A DNA stretch of 23,446 nt from an uncultured Lachnospiraceae bacterium (GTDB lineage Bacteria > Bacillota > Clostridia > Lachnospirales > Lachnospiraceae): positions 1-23,446 of the forward strand of contig CAQGLR010000056.1 of the NCBI GenBank assembly GCA_948794795.1, read 5' to 3'. Positions 1 to 5,290 of the stretch are shown here, piece by piece (positions within the stretch are counted from its first letter, which is position 1; each line of letters begins with the position of its first letter). Below the pieces are notes generated by a model, which was not told where the DNA came from, made no database searches, and saw only the letters and a program-made list of their open reading frames with translations. A program made the translations under genes and the position numbers.

Positions 1-59
1 AAAATAAGGACTACACTGCAGAACCACAAGAACCAGTACATACAGATATAGATATATGA
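1..59 (+). CDS. C-terminal end of an upstream phage gene (partial)
   Basis: Frame 3 is open from the window start to a TGA at 57-59 and encodes an acidic, proline-containing tail ending PQEPVHTDIDI. The other two forward frames are broken by stops within this stretch, and the next gene starts 17 nt later with its own ribosome binding site. It is probably the last residues of an early phage gene; an acidic tail suits a DNA-metabolism protein, but too little is visible to name it. Confidence 0.4.
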   Translation, partial: NKDYTAEPQEPVHTDIDI

Positions 60-75
60 CAAGGGGTGTGTATAA

Positions 76-489
76 ATGGAAAGACTGACAGAACGTGATT
101 TGCAGTGCAATCTTGAATTTGACGAATTCAATAAAGTCACAACCGCGCTGGATAAGCTAGCAAAATATGAGGATTTAGAGGAAAAAGGGCTGTTGCTGGA
201 ATTACCTTGCAAACCAGGGGATATTGTCTATGATGTTGTTTTCTGTGATGATGGGAAATATCATGTTTTTGAAATGAAAGTATGCAGTATTAATCCCTTT
301 GGGGATGTAAGAAAAGCAAAAGTTTGGAATGTTTATCTGGAGGGCAGCTGTACAAAAGCATACAGGAGTTTTTATGACTTTGGAAAAACTGTTTTCCTCA
401 CACGCAAAGAAGCAGAGGCTAAGCTTGAAGAAATGACGCAGAGTCCAGAATTTTTAAATACAAAAAAGGATAAAAATTTCCCAGCCTAG
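76..489 (+). CDS. Conserved small phage protein of the early region, function unknown
   Basis: A 137-residue protein with AAGGGGTG 7 nt before its ATG. The N-terminus (MERLTERD, then a helix with LAKYEDLEEKG) and the following LPCKPGDIVYDVV segment resemble a family of early proteins common in Clostridia prophages. The middle looks like a small beta domain, and the C-terminus has a DFGKTVFLTRKEAEAKL helix typical of that family. No catalytic motif, membrane segment or signal peptide is visible, and I can assign no function. Its last codons and stop (487-489) lie inside the hairpin that ends the convergent hicAB unit. The family resemblance is from memory. Confidence 0.8.
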   Translation: MERLTERDLQCNLEFDEFNKVTTALDKLAKYEDLEEKGLLLELPCKPGDIVYDVVFCDDGKYHVFEMKVCSINPFGDVRKAKVWNVYLEGSCTKAYRSFYDFGKTVFLTRKEAEAKLEEMTQSPEFLNTKKDKNFPA

Positions 490-503
490 TAAAAGGCTGG
501 GAA
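472..503 (-). terminator. Rho-independent terminator of hicAB
   Basis: Read on the minus strand just after the hicB stop, TTCCCAGCCT pairs with AGGCTGGGAA (10 bp, 478-487 with 494-503) around a 6-nt loop and is followed by a T5 run (472-476). On the plus strand no T-run follows, so it should act mainly on hicAB transcription. It overlaps the 3' end of the convergent gene at 76-489. Confidence 0.8.
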
Positions 504-509
504 GCTGGA

Positions 510-914
510 CTAGATACGCTGCTGGTACATTGCTGTTAAAGAATCCTGTAGTACCTGTGAAAAATTAATGTTGTTGTTTTCTGCAAAAGTATTGAGCCAT
601 GCAGGGATTGTAAGGTTTTTTCTTACAGCTTTTTTACCATATTTTTCAGCGTATGAATCCATATCAAGTACAAGTATGCTTACGAAACCGCCAGGGTCTG
701 GGGTAATGCTTTCCAGAGGGCTTGCAGGGGGGATTGTCTTTCCGTCCTCCAGTTCATCAAGGACCCATCCAGAAGCGGCATCAGTACCCATAAGGATGGC
801 TTCCGCAAGTGTGTCACCACCACTTACACATCCAGGAAGGTCTGGGACTACTACAGCATAAGCACCTTCTTTTTCTTCATCAGGATAAAAACATGCTGGG
901 TAAGTTAATTTCAT
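510..914 (-). CDS. hicB: HicB antitoxin of a HicAB toxin-antitoxin system
   Basis: This 134-residue protein has the two-part build of HicB. Residues about 1-70 form the degenerate RNase H-like domain (YPACFYPDEEKEGAYAVVVP, then DLPGCVSGGDTLAEA), which in this family binds and blocks HicA. Residues about 95-130 (VRKNLTIPAWLNTFAENNNI, then NFSQVLQDSL) read as a ribbon-helix-helix DNA-binding domain, so it should also repress its own promoter. The start has AAAGGAGG 7 nt upstream. It lies 37 nt downstream of hicA in the usual toxin-first order and on the strand opposite to the phage genes. The assignment is secure from the sequence; activity is inferred. Confidence 0.95.
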   Translation of the reverse strand: MKLTYPACFYPDEEKEGAYAVVVPDLPGCVSGGDTLAEAILMGTDAASGWVLDELEDGKTIPPASPLESITPDPGGFVSILVLDMDSYAEKYGKKAVRKNLTIPAWLNTFAENNNINFSQVLQDSLTAMYQQRI

Positions 915-951
915 AAGAGCCTCCTTTATTTATTGTATGCAGTACCGGGCT

Positions 952-1131
952 TTACAGCCCAGCCTGCTTAAGAATTTGTTTAATTGTTTGTGGGGCAATG
1001 TCTCCGGGGTGTTTTGGGATTGTGACTTTGCCTGGTTTTGATGGATGTATGTACTGGCAATGTGAACCTTTTGAGTTTTTGTATTTCCATCCATCCGCTA
1101 AAATGATTTTTTCTATTTCCCGGAATCTCAT
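952..1131 (-). CDS. hicA: HicA mRNA interferase toxin (59 residues)
   Basis: Reading the minus strand from the ATG at 1131 gives a 59-residue protein that matches HicA along its whole length. It has an N-terminal helix (MRFREIEKIILADGW), the GSHCQYIHP motif carrying the histidine expected to be catalytic (residue 24), the VTIPKHPGDIAPQTIKQILK core with a second conserved histidine, and a short end QAGL. HicA has a double-stranded RNA-binding-like fold and cleaves mRNA when not bound by HicB. TAAGGAGGT precedes the ATG by about 9 nt. The gene is short enough to be missed by length cut-offs. Nothing is truncated and all key motifs are present, so it is probably functional. Confidence 0.95.
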   Translation of the reverse strand: MRFREIEKIILADGWKYKNSKGSHCQYIHPSKPGKVTIPKHPGDIAPQTIKQILKQAGL

Positions 1132-1157
1132 ATATTTTGTACCTCCTTACAATTATT

Positions 1158-1186
1158 ATTATACGCATTATGCGTATAAATGTCAA
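1158..1186 (-). promoter_or_regulatory. Consensus sigma-70/SigA promoter of hicAB
   Basis: On the minus strand a perfect -35 TTGACA (1181-1186) and a perfect -10 TATAAT (1158-1163) are separated by exactly 17 nt. Transcription would begin near 1151, about 20 nt before the hicA ATG. Such a strong promoter fits a unit that must be held down by an autorepressor. Confidence 0.9.
1159..1179. promoter_or_regulatory. Palindromic operator in the hicAB promoter (probable HicB site)
   Basis: A perfect inverted repeat, TTATACGCAT and ATGCGTATAA around one central T, fills most of the spacer and covers five of the six -10 bases of the hicAB promoter. A protein bound here would block RNA polymerase. HicB carries a ribbon-helix-helix domain and is the obvious candidate. 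The palindrome is read from the sequence; the identity of the protein is inferred. Confidence 0.8.
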
Positions 1187-1308
1187 GGGTATTTTTATAT
1201 TTATAGAAAAAATTTACATTTTTATTAAAAAACAGGAAAAAGAAAAGTGCAGGCAAAGTTAAAAGTTTTATAAGAGAGAAAAATATATTAAAGAAAGGGG
1301 CGGTTGTT

Positions 1309-2241
1309 ATGAACCATAGTTTTAACGTGGAAGTTGCAACAAAATATGGGATGCTTGAGGCGGTTCTTCTTGAAAACATTAATTTCTGGGTTGCTAAAAA
1401 CAAAGCTAATGAAAAAAATTTTTATGATGGTTTTTACTGGACATATAACAGCATAACAGCATTGTCCAAGCTGTTTCCATATGCATCAAGGGCAACTATA
1501 TTCAGGGCGTTACATAATCTGGAAGATGCTAGTCTTATCCTTGCAGGCAATTATAACAAAGATGCAAGTGATAAAACTAAATGGTACACTTTGACAAAAA
1601 AAGGGGAACTTTTATTAAATGGGACAGAATCCTGCCAGACAGAAAGCAATGCTGGTTCTGGAAATAATGCATTTCAAAATGAAATAATACCGTTTCAGAA
1701 TGAAACAACCTCATTTCAAAATGAAACAACCCTGTTTCAGAATGAAACAACATTACCAGATATAAACACAGATATAAACACAGATGTTAATTTAACAGTA
1801 TCTAACGATACTGTTCGTCGGACTGACGTCCAACGTGTGGCGGAACACTGGAACCAGCTGTCAACATACGGGATAAAACCCATAACCGGTATTAACCATG
1901 GCACGAAACGTTTTGACATGCTTAGGGCACGTTTGCGCTCTTATGGCATTGATAAAATCCTGGAAGCCATAGAAAATATCAAAAAAAGCCCTTTCCTCTG
2001 TGGGTCTGGACAGAAAGGATGGTTTATAACGTTTGACTGGTTTGTGCGCCCTAATAATTTCATCAAGGTCCTAGAAGATAATTACGAGGGCACGGAAGAT
2101 AAGGGCAGCAGGAATAAAAGCAGCCCTGTCCCTAACAGCAAACCAAACCAGTTTAACAGTTTCATGCAACGGGACATAGCGCAAGATGATATAGACAGCC
2201 TGGAAAGAAAACTGCTGACAAAAAATAAGCTTCCAGCATAA
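1309..2241 (+). CDS. Phage replication initiator / replisome organiser with N-terminal winged helix
   Basis: A 310-residue protein. Residues about 1-105 (ATKYGMLEAVLLENINFWV, then YWTYNSITALSKLFPYASRA) form the winged-helix DNA-binding domain typical of Firmicutes phage replication initiators. Residues about 115-160 are a low-complexity linker with four FQNE repeats. Residues about 185-265 end in SGQKGWFITFDWFVRPNNF, the conserved C-terminal block of DnaD/replisome-organiser-like phage proteins, which recruit the host helicase. AAAGGGG precedes the ATG. The linker DNA is itself a set of palindromic iterons, so the gene probably carries the phage origin, as in lambda O and several Gram-positive phages. 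No separate DnaC-like loader gene lies next to it in this window. The role is inferred from family resemblance. Confidence 0.85.
   Translation: MNHSFNVEVATKYGMLEAVLLENINFWVAKNKANEKNFYDGFYWTYNSITALSKLFPYASRATIFRALHNLEDASLILAGNYNKDASDKTKWYTLTKKGELLLNGTESCQTESNAGSGNNAFQNEIIPFQNETTSFQNETTLFQNETTLPDINTDINTDVNLTVSNDTVRRTDVQRVAEHWNQLSTYGIKPITGINHGTKRFDMLRARLRSYGIDKILEAIENIKKSPFLCGSGQKGWFITFDWFVRPNNFIKVLEDNYEGTEDKGSRNKSSPVPNSKPNQFNSFMQRDIAQDDIDSLERKLLTKNKLPA
1671..1748 (+). repeat. Four palindromic iterons with 21-bp period: putative phage replication origin
   Basis: Four copies of RTTTCA-nAA-TGAAAY start at 1671, 1692, 1713 and 1734, exactly 21 bp apart (two helical turns, so the same face of the DNA). 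Each copy is an inverted repeat with 6-bp arms and a 3-nt centre; copies 2 and 4 are identical 15-mers, and copy 3 has one imperfect outer pair. They lie inside the initiator gene and encode the FQNE repeats. The spacing and symmetry fit binding of a dimeric initiator at an origin. Confidence 0.7.
1759..1782 (+). repeat. Tandem AT-rich 12-mers next to the iterons (possible DNA unwinding element)
   Basis: GATATAAACACA is repeated twice head to tail, 10 bp after the last iteron, and is followed by a further AT-rich stretch (GATGTTAATTTAAC). AT-rich tandem repeats beside iterons are the usual place of strand opening in iteron origins. The repeat is seen directly; the role is inferred. Confidence 0.5.
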
Positions 2242-2292
2242 TCCCTGCACTGGATTTATCTGAATTTACATAAAACTGGACAAAATTCTAGG

Positions 2293-2301
2293 TGTGGATA
2301 A
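2293..2301 (-). promoter_or_regulatory. Consensus DnaA box downstream of the initiator gene
   Basis: TTATCCACA on the minus strand is a perfect match to the bacterial DnaA box. A weaker second site (TTTCCCACA, two mismatches) follows at 2315-2323 in the same direction. Both sit in the 100-bp gap after the initiator gene, about 550 bp from the iterons, and could help host DnaA act at the phage origin. The match is visible; the function is inferred. Confidence 0.5.
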
Positions 2302-2341
2302 CTTGTTAATAACTTGTGGGAAAATGAAGGAGGGTAGTATT

Positions 2342-2533
2342 GTGGCATATGGAAAAATCAAAAAAGGCAAAATAGTAGTCACAATGAGCATGAAAGACTA
2401 TGAATTTTTAAACAATGCATCTGTACGGTTAAAAAAGTACGAAGAAATTTTTAAAAGAGCCAAAATAGATGGTACAGCAGTTCTTACAGATGAGCTAAAA
2501 GAAACAATAGAAAATCCGTCCAGTGAAGATTAA
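2342..2533 (+). CDS. Small hypothetical phage protein
   Basis: I choose the GTG at 2342 because AAGGAGGG (2327-2334) lies 7 nt before it; the in-frame ATGs at 2294 and 2324 lack a comparable site. This gives 63 residues, starting with a basic strand-like segment (VAYGKIKKGKIVVTMSMKDY), then a lysine-rich helix and an acidic end. No family is recognised. It sits between the initiator gene and the RNase H-like gene, so it belongs to the early region. Confidence 0.6.
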   Translation: MAYGKIKKGKIVVTMSMKDYEFLNNASVRLKKYEEIFKRAKIDGTAVLTDELKETIENPSSED

Positions 2534-2544
2534 TAACACTGGGG

Positions 2545-2564
2545 CGTCTAATATTTATTAGACG
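2545..2564. other. Perfect hairpin in the gap before the RNase H-like gene
   Basis: CGTCTAAT and ATTAGACG are perfectly complementary around a 4-nt loop (ATTT). There is no T-run after it on either side, so it is not a standard terminator. It ends about 15 nt before the ribosome binding site of the next gene and could be an RNA processing site or a protein-binding palindrome. Confidence 0.4.
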
Positions 2565-2590
2565 GGAACAGAGTAAGGCAGGTGGTCTTT

Positions 2591-3007
2591 TTGGAAGTTA
2601 GTATTTATATATACATAAGCCATAAGGGCAACCCAAGAGGCGTAGGGGATGCTATAGCCTTGCTGGAGTTTATAGACAGTAAAGGTAATGCACATACCAG
2701 AATAACAAGGGCGACAGGAAAAGACCGCACAAAGAACAGTTTAATTCTGGAAGTAACTGTCATGGCTTTAAAAATGCTGGTAAAACCGTGCGAAGTAACC
2801 ATACATACAGACAACAGATATATAGAATCGTGTATTTCTCTTGGATGGTTAAAAAAGTGGCAGCAGGAGGGATGGAAGAAATCTGGAGGGAAGCCGTTGG
2901 CAAATTTGGAGTTATGGAAAGATTTTTATATTTCTATTCAGATGCATAAAATAAAATTTGCACCATATGTGCAAAGACAGGAGTTTAATATTAAACAAGG
3001 GGGCTGA
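2591..3007 (+). CDS. RNase H-fold protein, probably catalytically degenerate
   Basis: The stretch EVTIHTDNRYIESCISLGWL, followed by KKWQQEGWKKSGGKPLANLELW, matches the central strand and basic handle of RNase HI, and the GNP near the N-terminus matches its first hairpin. However, the first catalytic aspartate (TDGS in RNase HI) is replaced in IYIYISHKGNP, the glutamate position is uncertain, and the protein ends before the last catalytic aspartate. Only the aspartate of HTDNRY is clearly kept. An active RNase H is therefore unlikely; it may bind RNA-DNA hybrids or a partner. AGGTGG at 2580-2585 best supports the TTG at 2591; the GTG at 2582 is the alternative start. Confidence 0.7.
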   Translation: MEVSIYIYISHKGNPRGVGDAIALLEFIDSKGNAHTRITRATGKDRTKNSLILEVTVMALKMLVKPCEVTIHTDNRYIESCISLGWLKKWQQEGWKKSGGKPLANLELWKDFYISIQMHKIKFAPYVQRQEFNIKQGG

Positions 3008-3009
3008 TT

Positions 3010-3303
3010 ATGGTCATAGATAGTATTGTAACAGGATATTCAAGCATATGTTTCTTCTGCGGCAAACCAGCAGAATGTGAACATCATTTATTGTTTGGAA
3101 ATGGAAAAAGAAAACTTGCGGAGGAGGACAGGCTTAAGGTTCCAGCATGTAATAAATGCCATACACTAGGTACAGTAACAGGGCGCATACATGATAACCC
3201 AATGGCTGAAAAACTTTCAAAAATGTTAGGGCAGGCATTGTTTGAGCTCAAAGTTGGTGACAGGGAGGACTTTATGGCGCGTTATGGCAAATCTTATTTA
3301 TAG
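3010..3303 (+). CDS. Small Cys/His zinc-binding protein, HNH-like (possible recombination nuclease)
   Basis: This 97-residue protein has CFFCG at residues 15-19, CEHHLLFG around residues 23-30 and CNKCHTLG around residues 47-54. This CxxC...HH...CxxCH arrangement is that of a treble-clef zinc site seen in HNH-type and NinG-like phage proteins. The RIHDNPMAEKLSKMLGQ helix that follows is typical of a family found in the early region of Clostridia phages. It may be a recombination or DNA-processing nuclease; activity is not proven. AAGGGGGC precedes the ATG, which lies 2 nt after the previous stop, so the two genes are likely co-transcribed. Confidence 0.7.
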   Translation: MVIDSIVTGYSSICFFCGKPAECEHHLLFGNGKRKLAEEDRLKVPACNKCHTLGTVTGRIHDNPMAEKLSKMLGQALFELKVGDREDFMARYGKSYL

Positions 3304-3325
3304 GGTGGAGGGGGTGAAATCTGTA

Positions 3326-3730
3326 ATGGAAAACAGTAAACATATTTCTGATTTTTTGAATTTTCTGGAAGATATCAAAATGGAATATAATATATCTGTC
3401 AGTATAGAGAAAGATGCTGATGCTGAAACACAGGATATTCTTCACAGGCTTGAATTTGAAAATGACAGCTGTGGCAATATGGTAAAAATATCACAGTTAA
3501 TAAAACCTGTGCGCCAGAAACGCAGGAAAGCCAAAAGACAAAAAGCAGAAGCAGAGCCTGTTATACAATGGATAAATAGGAATACATCAACTATACATGA
3601 GCTTAAGAAGCTTTTAGGTGATGTCCGCAAGGCGGAAGAATACAATGCAAACAGGTATTACATTAACAAAACAGACATATTGAACGTATTAGAAAGAGGT
3701 GGAGAAGATGAGGGCGGTTTTAACATATAA
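3326..3730 (+). CDS. Conserved hypothetical phage protein, helical and partly basic
   Basis: I start at the ATG at 3326, preceded by GGAGGGGGTG; an upstream in-frame start at 3242 would overlap the previous gene by 62 nt and has no ribosome binding site, while a GTG at 3314 is possible. The 134 residues are mostly helical, with an acidic first half (DADAETQDILHRLEFEND) and a strongly basic run (RQKRRKAKRQK) about residues 63-73. A similar protein is common just upstream of late regulators in Clostridia phages, from memory. The function is unknown. Confidence 0.65.
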   Translation: MENSKHISDFLNFLEDIKMEYNISVSIEKDADAETQDILHRLEFENDSCGNMVKISQLIKPVRQKRRKAKRQKAEAEPVIQWINRNTSTIHELKKLLGDVRKAEEYNANRYYINKTDILNVLERGGEDEGGFNI

Positions 3731-3986
3731 AATTATGGAAGATGGAACACCAAAAGAAGAAACAAGGCTTTTTGATACAAAAAAATCAACCAGGGTTTGT
3801 GATGTAACAAATGCTTATGGCACAATAATGTATGAAATATATATATCACAAAAGGGGGTTTTATTTAAAAATTATGTAGCAGAGGAAAAACTGGAAGTGC
3901 CAGACCAGAAAAAGTGTAAAGAATGGATTGGAATACATGAACCAGATAAGTATATTGAATTTTTTGGAAAACCAGAGGAGGCATAA
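3708..3986 (+). CDS. Hypothetical phage protein
   Basis: The ATG at 3708 follows GAGGTGGAG and is preferred over the GTG at 3699. The gene overlaps the previous one by 23 nt in another frame, which suggests translational coupling. The 92 residues begin MRAVLTYKIMEDG and look like a small beta-rich domain with a helical end (PDQKKCKEWIGIHEPDKYIE). No family is recognised and no motif or membrane segment is visible. Confidence 0.65.
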   Translation: MRAVLTYKIMEDGTPKEETRLFDTKKSTRVCDVTNAYGTIMYEIYISQKGVLFKNYVAEEKLEVPDQKKCKEWIGIHEPDKYIEFFGKPEEA

Positions 3987-3988
3987 TA

Positions 3989-4540
3989 ATGGCAGTTTCA
4001 AAAGAGGTAAAAGAAACTATCGCAGTAACAATAGATGAAGTTTTCAAAAAAATGAACAGTATTTCATGGTTAGAACGTCAAAAGGCAATGAAGGACGAAG
4101 CATTTAAAAATACTGAAAAAATACTATATTGTTTTAATATCCTCAAAGAACATGTTGCAGATGAAGAGGAATATCTGGAAATGGTGCATAAAAATAAAAG
4201 TACAAGTATTGTAAAATATACTAAAAATAAACCAGATAAACCAGAAGATGACCAGGTTCTTAAAGACAGGGTTGCATCTTACCACAGAAGCAAGGCAGAT
4301 GTTGAAAGGGTTGAAAAAGCCCTGGCAAGGATAAAAAACAGGAAAGGGTTTGAAGTTATAGAATACAGATATCTTAACCGTAAGAGTGACGGAGGCGTCC
4401 ATACATATAGTGAAATAGCAGGTTTTCTTGCAGGTAATGGTGGATATAATGATAACCTCAATGAGAAAACGGTGCGTGGTTATAAAAACGACTTGATACG
4501 TGATATAGCAGTATTTCTGTTTGGTTCTGACGCATTGTGA
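3989..4540 (+). CDS. ArpU/RinA-family phage late transcriptional regulator
   Basis: A 183-residue protein starting at an ATG preceded by AGAGGAGG. The N-terminal two thirds are helical and charged (LYCFNILKEHVADEEEYLEM). The C-terminus (VIEYRYLNRKSDG, then TYSEIAGFLAG, TVRGYKNDLIRDIAVFLFG) has the sigma-70 region 4-like helix-turn-helix pattern of the ArpU/RinA family. These proteins switch on the packaging and structural genes of Gram-positive phages. Its place fits exactly: it is the last early gene, followed at once by a palindrome, a strong promoter and the HNH-terminase genes. The family call is good; the binding target is inferred. Confidence 0.8.
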   Translation: MAVSKEVKETIAVTIDEVFKKMNSISWLERQKAMKDEAFKNTEKILYCFNILKEHVADEEEYLEMVHKNKSTSIVKYTKNKPDKPEDDQVLKDRVASYHRSKADVERVEKALARIKNRKGFEVIEYRYLNRKSDGGVHTYSEIAGFLAGNGGYNDNLNEKTVRGYKNDLIRDIAVFLFGSDAL

Positions 4541-4545
4541 TGTAC

Positions 4546-4563
4546 TGCTGCCATATGGCAGCA
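4546..4563. promoter_or_regulatory. Perfect 18-bp palindrome upstream of the late promoter
   Basis: TGCTGCC-ATAT-GGCAGCA reads the same on both strands and ends 40 bp before the -35 box. No T-run follows in either direction, so it is a poor terminator. It could be the binding site of a dimeric activator such as the ArpU-like protein whose gene ends 5 bp upstream. Confidence 0.5.
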
Positions 4564-4602
4564 AAATACAAAGTACTTGACAAAACGCCCGTTTTTCCGC
4601 CC

Positions 4603-4631
4603 TTGACATGTCCTTTTAACTATGTTAAAAT
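4603..4631 (+). promoter_or_regulatory. Strong sigma-70/SigA-type promoter for the late operon
   Basis: A perfect -35 TTGACA (4603-4608), 17-nt spacer and -10 TAAAAT (4626-4631). A second TTGACA lies 26 bp upstream (4577-4582) but has no -10 at a suitable distance. It is the only strong plus-strand promoter I see ahead of the packaging and structural genes. Confidence 0.75.
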
Positions 4632-4648
4632 AATTACAATTTCATAAG

Positions 4649-4721
4649 TGCGCAATAAAACAATGTGGGGTTTCCTAGGCTGCAGAGAGGGAGAACCACA
4701 TTATTTTATTGCGCATTTTTT
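4649..4721 (+). terminator. Long leader hairpin with T6 tract: possible attenuator of the late operon
   Basis: TGCGCAATAAAA (4649-4660) pairs with 4704-4715, then after one C-A mismatch AATGTGG (4662-4668) pairs with CCACATT (4696-4702). After two G-A mismatches, TTTCCT (4671-4676) pairs with AGGGAG (4688-4693). The loop is 11 nt, and six Ts follow at 4716-4721. It starts about 10 nt after the expected transcription start and ends just before the HNH ribosome binding site. By form it is an intrinsic terminator; all structural genes lie beyond it, so it is either weak, regulated or antiterminated. Confidence 0.65.
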
Positions 4722-4737
4722 GCGTGGAGGCAGGAAC

Positions 4738-5199
4738 ATGGCAATGATGAAATTCTGTAACAGGGCAGGATGCAACAAACTGGTACCGTTAGGCGTAAAG
4801 TATTGTGATGCACATACTGTGGTAAGGGCAGCAGAGAATAAGGAACGCCAGAAAGCATATGACACATACCATAGAAACCAGGAGGCTAAAGCTTTCTATA
4901 ACAGCAGGGAATGGCAGTACACAAGGGTGGCAGTCCTGGCCAGGGATAACAATATAGATATATATTTGTATGTAACAGAAGGCAGGGTTATACATGCTGA
5001 TACCGTGCACCACATCATAGAACTGTCCGAAGACTATACAAAGAGGTGTGACATGGATAATCTTATAAGTGTATCAGAAACAACACATAGTGCGATAGGT
5101 GTAGCATACAATGACAAGAAAAAGAAAGCATATATGCAGGAAAAATTAAGGGAGTGCTTGCGTGAGTATAAAAACCGGTTTGCGGTGCAGGGGGTGTAA
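4738..5199 (+). CDS. HNH endonuclease of the packaging module
   Basis: The ATG at 4738 has GGAGG 7 nt upstream; the longer frame from 4648 would translate the leader hairpin and is rejected. The 153-residue protein has an N-terminal Cys-rich segment (FCNRAGCNK, KYCDAH), then the HNH core: FYNSREWQYTRVAVLARD, DTVHHIIEL with the first histidines, DMDNLISV with the asparagine, and TTHSAI with the last histidine. The structural cysteines often found around the core are absent here. HNH proteins beside the terminase assist DNA cleavage during packaging in many phages with HK97-type heads. Position and motif agree. Confidence 0.85.
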   Translation: MAMMKFCNRAGCNKLVPLGVKYCDAHTVVRAAENKERQKAYDTYHRNQEAKAFYNSREWQYTRVAVLARDNNIDIYLYVTEGRVIHADTVHHIIELSEDYTKRCDMDNLISVSETTHSAIGVAYNDKKKKAYMQEKLRECLREYKNRFAVQGV

Positions 5200-5290
5200 A
5201 AAAGTTTTTTGTGTTTTCCTTCCAGACCGCAGCCCCCACTAAAATCACGCAAAAACTCCCTAAATGGACTTTTTTGGAAGGGGGCTTATT

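Noticed and set aside
568..861. 97-residue plus-strand frame opposite hicB
   Set aside because: It is the complement of the well-supported hicB gene and resembles no protein I know.
1187..1308. Promoter for the replication initiator on the plus strand
   Set aside because: The stretch is AT-rich and offers several poor -10-like words, but no pair with a proper -35 and spacing that I could defend.
1671..1782. CRISPR-like array
   Set aside because: The repeats are 15-21 bp without spacers of proper length, lie inside an open reading frame and are palindromic. They fit iterons.
4124..4609. 161-residue minus-strand frame over the ArpU-like gene
   Set aside because: It is Cys/Phe-rich shadow sequence, while the plus strand carries a recognisable late regulator with a good start.
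4648..4737. N-terminal extension of the HNH gene from 4648
   Set aside because: It would be translated from the leader hairpin and has no ribosome binding site; the ATG at 4738 has GGAGG at the right distance.
5180..5231. Possible hairpin TGCGGT / ACCGCA after the HNH gene
   Set aside because: It is a 6-bp stem with a 40-nt loop and no T-run; competing pairings exist, so it is not supported as a terminator.
5162..5242. 26-residue frame from GTG 5162 with CRGCKK, resembling a tiny Com-like zinc protein
   Set aside because: It is too short, has only one CxxC pair plus one more Cys, overlaps the HNH end and lacks a good ribosome binding site.
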